Assembly: GCA_029881175.1 (NCBI GenBank)
Contig: JAOUNC010000110.1
Span: forward strand, 1-8,204
DNA from: Nitrospirota bacterium
GTDB lineage: Bacteria; Nitrospirota; Nitrospiria; Nitrospirales; UBA8639
Reading direction: 5' to 3'
DNA: 8,204 nucleotides
The notes under the pieces were generated by a model, which was not told the DNA's origin, searched no databases, and saw only the letters and a list, made by a program, of their open reading frames with translations. Shown here in pieces: positions 1 through 4,721 of the stretch. How positions within the stretch are numbered: the stretch's first letter is position 1; every line of letters starts with the position of its first letter. A program made the position numbers and the translations under genes.

Positions 1-1
1 C

Positions 2-1132
2 GTGGTGCCGGAGCAGGTGGAGAGTGATCTTGAAGTGTTCGTGCGCCAAGGATGCCCGCATTGCGAAAAGGCCAAAACCTATCTCACGCACTTGAAACAA
101 CGATATCCCCAACTCACGGTAACAGTTCGCGATATTGGAGAAGATCCCCAAGCGTTACTGCGATTGAAAACGTTGGCCACGAAATTCGGGATCACGCAAT
201 TGGGTGTGCCGGCCTTTTATGGGCGAGGGGAACTGTTTGTCGGTTTCGAGTCAGAAGAGACAACCGGCACTCAATTGGAAGAACTGTTAGGGCGCCCCCC
301 ACCAGATGCGGGAACTCCTTCTAAGGGTGCCTGCCCCCTTGAACCGGAGGTGCCCTGTCCCCCGGCCCTGGACCAAGAAGGGGCCGGGGGAAAGACTATT
401 CAGGTTCCTTTTTGGGGTGATCGGACTCTTCCAGAACTCGGCCTACCGCTTTTTACTATTTCTCTCGGTCTTCTCGATGGTTTTAATCCTTGTGCGATGT
501 GGGTCTTGCTGTTTCTTCTCGCGTTGTTGGCCAACCTGCGAGATCGGCGCAAGATGTTTCTTTTGGCCGGGACGTTCGTCCTGGTCAGCGGCCTTGTATA
601 TTTTGCGTTTATGGCGGCCTGGCTGAATGTCTTTCTGTTTATCGGATATGTGCGCATCATCCAAGTCATGATGGGTGGGCTGGCGGTTGGAATTGGCCTG
701 GTGAATGTGAAGGAATTTTGGGCCTTTGGACAAGGTCTCTCTCTTGCTATTCCTGAGTCAGCCAAACCCGGGCTCTATGCCCGAGTCCGAAAAATTTTGG
801 CGGCGGAGCATGTAGGCCAGGCCATGTTCGGAATTTTTGTGTTGGCCATCCTGGTAAACATGATTGAATTTGTCTGTACGGCCGGATTCCCGGCCCTGTT
901 CACGCAAGTGCTGAGTCAACAGGGTCTCACCACGTTGGAACATTATGGTTATCTAGGCCTCTACAATATGGCCTATATTGCGGATGATGCCGTGATGGTT
1001 ACGATTGCGGTGGTCACACTCAGCCACCATAAATTACAGGAACGGGAAGGGCGATGGCTCAAGTTCATCAGCGGATTGGTCATGCTGGGGCTAGGGGTTC
1101 TTCTGCTGTTCGCTCCGGAGCAGTTAATTTAA
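2..1132 (+). CDS. Glutaredoxin/thioredoxin-like domain fused to DsbD/CcdA-like membrane protein (probably 5' partial)
   Basis: A predicted thiol-disulfide redox protein of the membrane. Residues 10-85 form a small thioredoxin-fold domain with the redox motif CPHC (Cys18, Cys21) and a GVP turn with the expected cis-proline at Pro70. A Pro/Gly-rich linker (about 98-140) holds two more cysteines (Cys111, Cys119). From about 147 to 376 there are roughly six hydrophobic segments. The first carries an NPC motif (Cys164) and a later one carries Cys292 in an EFVCTAGFP context. One cysteine in each half of a membrane domain matches the DsbD/CcdA arrangement, in which a membrane Cys pair passes electrons across the membrane to a thioredoxin-like partner. 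The first usable codon is GTG at base 2, with no room to see a ribosome binding site or signal peptide, so the real start probably lies upstream. The stop is TAA at 1130-1132. The domain calls are firm; the substrate and direction of electron flow are unknown. Confidence 0.85.
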   Translation: MVPEQVESDLEVFVRQGCPHCEKAKTYLTHLKQRYPQLTVTVRDIGEDPQALLRLKTLATKFGITQLGVPAFYGRGELFVGFESEETTGTQLEELLGRPPPDAGTPSKGACPLEPEVPCPPALDQEGAGGKTIQVPFWGDRTLPELGLPLFTISLGLLDGFNPCAMWVLLFLLALLANLRDRRKMFLLAGTFVLVSGLVYFAFMAAWLNVFLFIGYVRIIQVMMGGLAVGIGLVNVKEFWAFGQGLSLAIPESAKPGLYARVRKILAAEHVGQAMFGIFVLAILVNMIEFVCTAGFPALFTQVLSQQGLTTLEHYGYLGLYNMAYIADDAVMVTIAVVTLSHHKLQEREGRWLKFISGLVMLGLGVLLLFAPEQLI

Positions 1133-1204
1133 ACCTAAATTGAGCGATTTTTTATGGCGATCTACACTCATTCCTTGCGCGCCAGCCATTGTGAAAAGCC
1201 TCGA

Positions 1205-1233
1205 CAGACCGAATGGGGTCTGCCTGCATTTTT
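1205..1233 (+). terminator. Weak candidate Rho-independent terminator after the redox gene
   Basis: A perfect 6-bp stem, CAGACC (1205-1210) with GGTCTG (1217-1222), closes a 6-base loop. A run of five T follows at 1229-1233. The T run is separated from the stem by six bases, which is poor for an intrinsic terminator. It lies about 70 bases after the stop codon of the upstream gene. It is plausible but not strong. Confidence 0.3.
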
Positions 1234-1426
1234 CGCAACCCCTGGCATCCCAAGGTCTTAGCACATCTCATCCATAAGAATCGCTTAACTTAGGTTAAAG
1301 TCGATCTGTCCAGTGTAGAAGGTGGAAAAAATCCTTGTGGTAATTCGTGAAGAGTTCTAAAGTAGGTCTGTCACAAAAAGTACGCAACACTTCCCCCATC
1401 AAATGTGCTGGGACTCTAAAAATCCA

Positions 1427-1464
1427 AGATCTTCCAGATGGTCTCTTGGAAGATTTGCTGAGGA
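1427..1464 (+). promoter_or_regulatory. Leader hairpin plus ribosome binding site of the histidine kinase
   Basis: A 10-bp stem with one G-T pair (1427-1436 with 1447-1456; core TCTTCCA/TGGAAGA) ends only two bases before the Shine-Dalgarno-like TGAGGA at 1459-1464. That is six bases from the TTG start at 1471. The TGA at 1459-1461 is also an in-frame stop, so no earlier start is possible and the TTG start is essentially fixed. A hairpin next to the site, plus a TTG start, suggests low or controlled translation. That is inference. Confidence 0.45.
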
Positions 1465-1470
1465 TGTGTC

Positions 1471-3201
1471 TTGGAAGTAAAAGACCGCGAACTCTTGTAT
1501 GCGCAGCAAGTTGAGCAACTCTATTCGCTTGCACCAGTTGGAATTATTGCCTCCATTGTCAATGGACCTGTTCTGATCTATATCCAATGGAACGTGATCT
1601 CTCATGCCGTGTTGCTCTCCTGGTTGTTTGCACTGGTCTTGCTCAATGGGCTTTTGAGTGTGCTTTGGTATCAATTCCGAAACGCGTCTAGAAGACCGAT
1701 GGATTCCCATCGCTGGAGTCGTAGCTTTATTGGCGGTACATTTGCCTCTGGTGTTCTCTGGGGGGCAACGGGTGTTGTACTCTTTCCCGAAAGCTCAATT
1801 CCGCATCAGATATTTTTAGCCTTTGTGTTAGGAGGCATGATTGCAGGGGGAACTGCTGTCTATGCTGCCTTGCAAGGAGCCTTTCTCGCCTATTCTCTCC
1901 CTACGGTAACCCCGCTCCTGGTTCGCTTCTTTGTTCTGGGTGATGAGCTACATCTTGCGATGGGAGGTATGAGCCTCCTTTTTGTTGCTTTGATGTTGGT
2001 GACCTTACGACGCAACCATACCGTGACGGTGGCTTCGCTGACCTTAAGTCTTCAATTGTTCAAGTCTAATCAATTGTTACAAAGCGAAGTCCGTGAGCGT
2101 CAACAGACGGAGGTGGCTCTTCGGGATAGCCAGGAACAGCTATATTCGGTCGTGCAATCAACAGACGAGGGTATTATCTCTTTGAATGGCCAAGGGGAGG
2201 TCGTATTGTGGAATAAAGGCGCGGAGACCTTGTTTGGCTTTTCGAGGGATGAGATGCAGGGTCAGACCTTAGAGCGAATCATCCCCGAACGGTTTCGGCT
2301 GGCTCATCAAGCCGGAATCAAACGGGCGTCGCAAGCCGGGGGAAAAACCGTTGAGGGAGAAATGTTCGAGCTGATGGGGCTTCGAAGGGATGGTAGCGAA
2401 TTCCCTCTTGAGCTTTCTTTGGGCTATTGGCACAAAAACGCCGAGATCTTTTTTACGGGTATTGTTCGGGATATCACGGCGCGCAAGCAAGCAGAACAAG
2501 TCATTTGGGAGAGAGAATCGGAACTCCAACAGAGCCAAGAAGAGCTCCGGGCGCTTGGAGCCCAACTGGTTTCTGCTCAGGAGGATGAGCGTCGCCGTCT
2601 CTCACGGGAACTCCATGATGATATGAACCAACGCTTAGCGATGGTCGCCATCCACATTCAATCTGTCCAGGGGAGTCTGCCAGAGTCGGATCCGATGCAG
2701 GAGACCCTTCAACAATTGTATGAGGAAGTGTCTTTACTTTCCGATAACGTTAGGCGCCTTGCGCATCAGTTGCATCCTTCGATTTTGGACGACCTTGGGT
2801 TAGTCGTGGCGCTCGGGTCCTTTATTAACGATTTTTCTCAGTGGGATCACATCTCGGTCACGTTTCAACCCAAAGATGTGCCTGGCATCTTGCCTCAGGA
2901 TGTCGCGTTATGTGTCTATCGGGTGATCCAGGAATGTTTAAGAAATGTGGCGAAGCATGCTCAGGCGGATGGTGTGATTGTGGAGTTGGCGGGGGTGGAG
3001 ACTGGCCTGCAACTCGTCATTCAGGATAACGGCAAAGGATTTACGCCTGAGGCGGTTCGGTCAGGTACTCACGGGTTAGGCTTGATTGGGATGAAGGAAC
3101 GCGTTCGTGTCGTTCAGGGCAACTTTGATGTCAAAGCTTCCAAGGGCAAAGGGACGACTATCACTGTATGGATCCCCCTTCCCCCAGTAAGGGGCTGTTG
3201 A
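1471..3201 (+). CDS. Membrane-anchored PAS sensor histidine kinase, NarX/DegS (HisKA_3) class
   Basis: A predicted two-component sensor that autophosphorylates on histidine and passes phosphate to a NarL/FixJ-type response regulator. Residues 22-180 hold about five to six membrane segments with short loops, so the sensing part is mostly within the membrane. A charged, coiled-coil-like stretch (about 190-224) leads into a PAS domain (about 222-338) ending in the usual DIT motif. A second helix (about 340-370) precedes the dimerisation/phosphoacceptor region ERRRLSRELHDD, with His382 the likely phosphorylated residue. The ATPase domain follows, with Glu488/Asn492 in the N box, DNGKGF (519-524) and HGLGLIGMKERV (from 534). 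The TTG start is supported by TGAGGA six bases upstream and an in-frame stop just before it. The natural-looking domain end (WIPLP) is followed by VRGC and a TGA lying inside a downstream repeat. No response regulator is in the window. The signal is unknown. Confidence 0.9.
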   Translation: MEVKDRELLYAQQVEQLYSLAPVGIIASIVNGPVLIYIQWNVISHAVLLSWLFALVLLNGLLSVLWYQFRNASRRPMDSHRWSRSFIGGTFASGVLWGATGVVLFPESSIPHQIFLAFVLGGMIAGGTAVYAALQGAFLAYSLPTVTPLLVRFFVLGDELHLAMGGMSLLFVALMLVTLRRNHTVTVASLTLSLQLFKSNQLLQSEVRERQQTEVALRDSQEQLYSVVQSTDEGIISLNGQGEVVLWNKGAETLFGFSRDEMQGQTLERIIPERFRLAHQAGIKRASQAGGKTVEGEMFELMGLRRDGSEFPLELSLGYWHKNAEIFFTGIVRDITARKQAEQVIWERESELQQSQEELRALGAQLVSAQEDERRRLSRELHDDMNQRLAMVAIHIQSVQGSLPESDPMQETLQQLYEEVSLLSDNVRRLAHQLHPSILDDLGLVVALGSFINDFSQWDHISVTFQPKDVPGILPQDVALCVYRVIQECLRNVAKHAQADGVIVELAGVETGLQLVIQDNGKGFTPEAVRSGTHGLGLIGMKERVRVVQGNFDVKASKGKGTTITVWIPLPPVRGC

Positions 3202-3868
3202 AAAAAGCCGTCAGCGGCGTTCTTACCAATTTTCCGTGCTCACGTACTGGAAGTACGCTCCGCGCGCAAACAATGGTTTCACCTTTCAGGATGAGCAAGG
3301 CAATAGTTTGTCCCCTTCGGGATACGCCAAGCCATTGGCTGCCTTGCCTGATGTCCGGCAGGACAACCCCACTTCGTCATCCCCACAGGTCGGTGACAGA
3401 GATCCATCCCTTTCTTCCGTCATCCCCACAAGTCGGTGGCCGGTATCCATCTCCCCTTCGGTCCTACCCGCAGTTGGTGGCCGGTATCCATCCCCCCTTC
3501 CGTCATACCTGCGTGCCTGTGGCAGGTATCCATCCGAAAAGCAACCAAGATGGATTCCCGATAAAAAATGTCGGGAAGGACGCTGATTGGATAGATTCCC
3601 GCCAGAAACATGCGGGAATGACATGGCAAATTCCCTACAACACAGGTTGGAAATGACCGCGATGGGGATGGAGGCCTGATGCATATCATTCTGAACCATT
3701 CGGCTTCGCTCAGCACAAGTTCTACGAAGAATCTGGCTGTACCCTGGAGCGTTTCAACCCGGGCACAGATCCTTCGCCTTTGGCTCAGGATGACGATTCG
3801 TTTGACTTTGGAGCAAGACTGGATGGATGCATTCGGCAAGGCTTAGGGCAGGCCTTTTTGCACAGCCC
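3192..3868. repeat. Composite repeat island bounded by degenerate inverted ends
   Basis: The left end GGGCTGTTGAAAAAAGCC (3192-3209) and the right end GGCCTTTTTGCACAGCCC (3851-3868) are inverted copies matching at 15 of 18 positions. The left end is followed by two small hairpins: GCCG-TCAG-CGGC (3207-3218) and CGTACT-GGA-AGTACG (3243-3257). This layout resembles, from memory, a dispersed intergenic repeat in Nitrospira genomes whose two ends usually lie much closer together. The 677-bp spacing here suggests that other repeats, notably the array at 3375-3620, accumulated inside it. An AAG triplet lies beside both ends (3189-3191 and 3869-3871), too short to claim as a target duplication. No transposase is present. 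Confidence 0.5.
3375..3620. repeat. Array of six palindromic repeat units with an orientation switch
   Basis: Six units of about 40-43 bases follow the pattern CGTCAT-NCC-N-GC, nine-base loop, GC-N-GG-N-ATCCAT. Four are in one orientation, starting at 3375, 3418, 3459 and 3501; two are inverted, around 3549-3582 and 3592-3620. The three best-preserved units form perfect stems with nine-base loops: 8 bp at 3505-3512/3522-3529, 7 bp at 3555-3561/3571-3577, and 8 bp at 3595-3602/3612-3619. Units 2 and 3 share an identical 17-base stretch (3435-3451 and 3476-3492). Units 1-3 have decayed stems. The inverted units resemble the widespread GGATTCCCGC...GCGGGAATGACG dispersed repeat. There are no variable spacers, so this is not a CRISPR array. 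Confidence 0.8.
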
Positions 3869-3984
3869 AAGCTGCCTCAGACATCCAACGTGCTTGTGGG
3901 CTTACTTGCCCTTGAAAAAATAATTATTCAACCCGTCCCTTTCCGAAATTTCCTCTTTCTTCTCAGCGAGCTTCTCCCTCTATT
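3621..3984. other. Non-coding remainder of the repeat island and following spacer
   Basis: No gene is supported here. Around 3697-3718 is a fragment, CGGCTTCGCTCAGCACAAG, sharing GCTCAGCAC (3708-3716) with the reverse complement of the MITE-like element (4100-4108), so it is probably debris of the same repeat family. The right inverted end of the island lies at 3851-3868. The rest (3869-3984) is AT-rich near 3918-3930 and shows no structure I can interpret. Open frames crossing this stretch on both strands encode low-complexity repeat translations. Confidence 0.55.
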
Positions 3985-3991
3985 TTTCATC

Positions 3992-4170
3992 CTATAAACG
4001 GCAGTTGGTAGGTTCGCAACCCTTCGACACGCACGCTCTGCAGGCTGCTCAAGGCGAACGGACACTTCACCAATTGGTTGAGTACTTCAAACATCGTTCG
4101 TGCTGAGCCCTGAGCTGGTCGAAGGGTCGAAGCATGGGCAATGTTTCATCACAGCAACTGCCGTTTGTAG
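3992..4170. mobile_element. MITE-like non-autonomous element, 179 bp, with TIRs and flanking 7-bp direct repeat
   Basis: The ends are inverted copies over 16 bases: CTATAAACGGCAGTTG (3992-4007) and CAACTGCCGTTTGTAG (4155-4170), with one G-T mismatch and a perfect 12-base core. TTTCATC immediately abuts both ends (3985-3991 and 4171-4177), as a target site duplication would. Further nested inverted segments are ACCCTTCGAC (4019-4028) with GTCGAAGGGT (4118-4127), CGAACG (4055-4060) with CGTTCG (4095-4100), and a central palindrome ACCAATTGGT (4069-4078). The whole element could fold into a long imperfect hairpin. The inner part resembles the common dispersed motif CTTCGACAAGCTCAGG...GAACGG. No protein is encoded, so movement would need a transposase from elsewhere. 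One caveat is a third TTTCATC inside the element at 4144-4150. Confidence 0.65.
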
Positions 4171-4177
4171 TTTCATC

Positions 4178-4721
4178 TATTCGAGCTTCTATCTAAAGTA
4201 TAAAGGGAGGATTTGTTTGTTTTACAACCTTGTAGACTTGTCGTGAGGTTGTGTTTGCGAGAATCCAGGTTTGGCTGGGGGTCACGGACTACACCTGTCT
4301 ATGACAACGTTGACTCCTGAAGCACCTCGTCTGCCTGTCCCTTTTTACCACAGAGTGTTTTAGCCTCTGCCCTGAAAAGCGCCACTATATCATTGCTGAG
4401 TTCTAGATATTCTCAAATATCTCGCTTTTCTAGCATTTTTCCTAACAATTCCTTCCGACATTTCCGGCCCATTTCCTGCACAACTCTATGGAAGTGGTGT
4501 TTCTCAGTAAACGAAAGGTGAGGGGAAGGTTTTGCCTGGATGTCATGGGGGACTTCCATCCGGTCCAAAGGAATTGATAACAAAAGAGGGCGTTTTCGTG
4601 ATCGACGAAGATTTCATGAAAGAGAAAAAATGGCTGTAGAAGCAGGACAGGATGAGTTTTTCAGACCCTGTCATCGGGAGATAAGCCGTGAGACTACTTT
4701 CGGCTTCCAGGAGGTTTTTCT
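4178..4721. other. Intergenic leader upstream of the activase gene
   Basis: These 544 bases contain no convincing gene. An AT-rich patch (about 35% GC at 4381-4440) holds a perfect palindrome, AGATATT-CTCA-AATATCT (4405-4422), that could be an operator or a small hairpin. No clear -35/-10 pair or known riboswitch fold was recognised. A 66-codon frame (4540-4740) crosses into the activase gene but looks spurious. The length of the leader and its drop in GC suggest that the activase promoter lies here. Confidence 0.55.
4683..4714 (+). promoter_or_regulatory. Ribosome binding site of the activase with adjacent hairpin
   Basis: A perfect Shine-Dalgarno sequence, AGGAGG (4709-4714), sits seven bases before the ATG at 4722 and fixes that start. 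Just upstream, AAGCCG (4683-4688) and CGGCTT (4701-4706) can form a 6-bp stem with a 12-base loop, ending two bases before AGGAGG. The binding site is strong; a regulatory role for the hairpin is only a possibility. Confidence 0.7.

Larger units (their letters stand above)
1133..1470. other. Intergenic spacer between redox protein and histidine kinase
   Basis: These 338 bases hold no convincing gene. Visible structures are a weak terminator candidate (1205-1233), a small inverted repeat TTAAC-TTAG-GTTAA (1285-1298), and a leader hairpin directly before the kinase ribosome binding site (1427-1456). A possible sigma70-type promoter is TTGTGG (1335-1340) with TAAAGT (1358-1363) at 17-base spacing. 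Its match to consensus is poor and is not claimed as a feature. Base composition falls to about 40% GC around 1321-1380, as expected for a promoter region. Confidence 0.6.

Noticed and set aside
3175..3194. CCCCTT/AAGGGG hairpin at the end of the kinase as a terminator
   Set aside because: It lies before the stop codon and is followed by an A-rich rather than a T-rich run on the coding strand.
3375..3620. Possible CRISPR array
   Set aside because: The units are palindromic, differ in sequence, switch orientation and are adjacent without unique spacers. No cas gene is present.
3168..3839. Several open frames of 116-162 codons on both strands over the repeat island (for example 3168-3656 plus, 3286-3699 minus, 3420-3839 minus)
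   Set aside because: Their translations are just the palindromic repeat units read in different frames (recurring DGYRPP/MDTGH-type strings), with no start signal and no domain character. One also overlaps the end of the kinase gene.
4213..4320. Small 35-codon frame from a TTG after GGGAGG (4205-4210)
   Set aside because: The purine-rich site is only two bases from the TTG, too close for normal initiation, and the translation is unremarkable.
4310..4338. TTGACT (4310-4315) as a -35 promoter box for the activase
   Set aside because: No acceptable -10 sequence lies 16-18 bases downstream.
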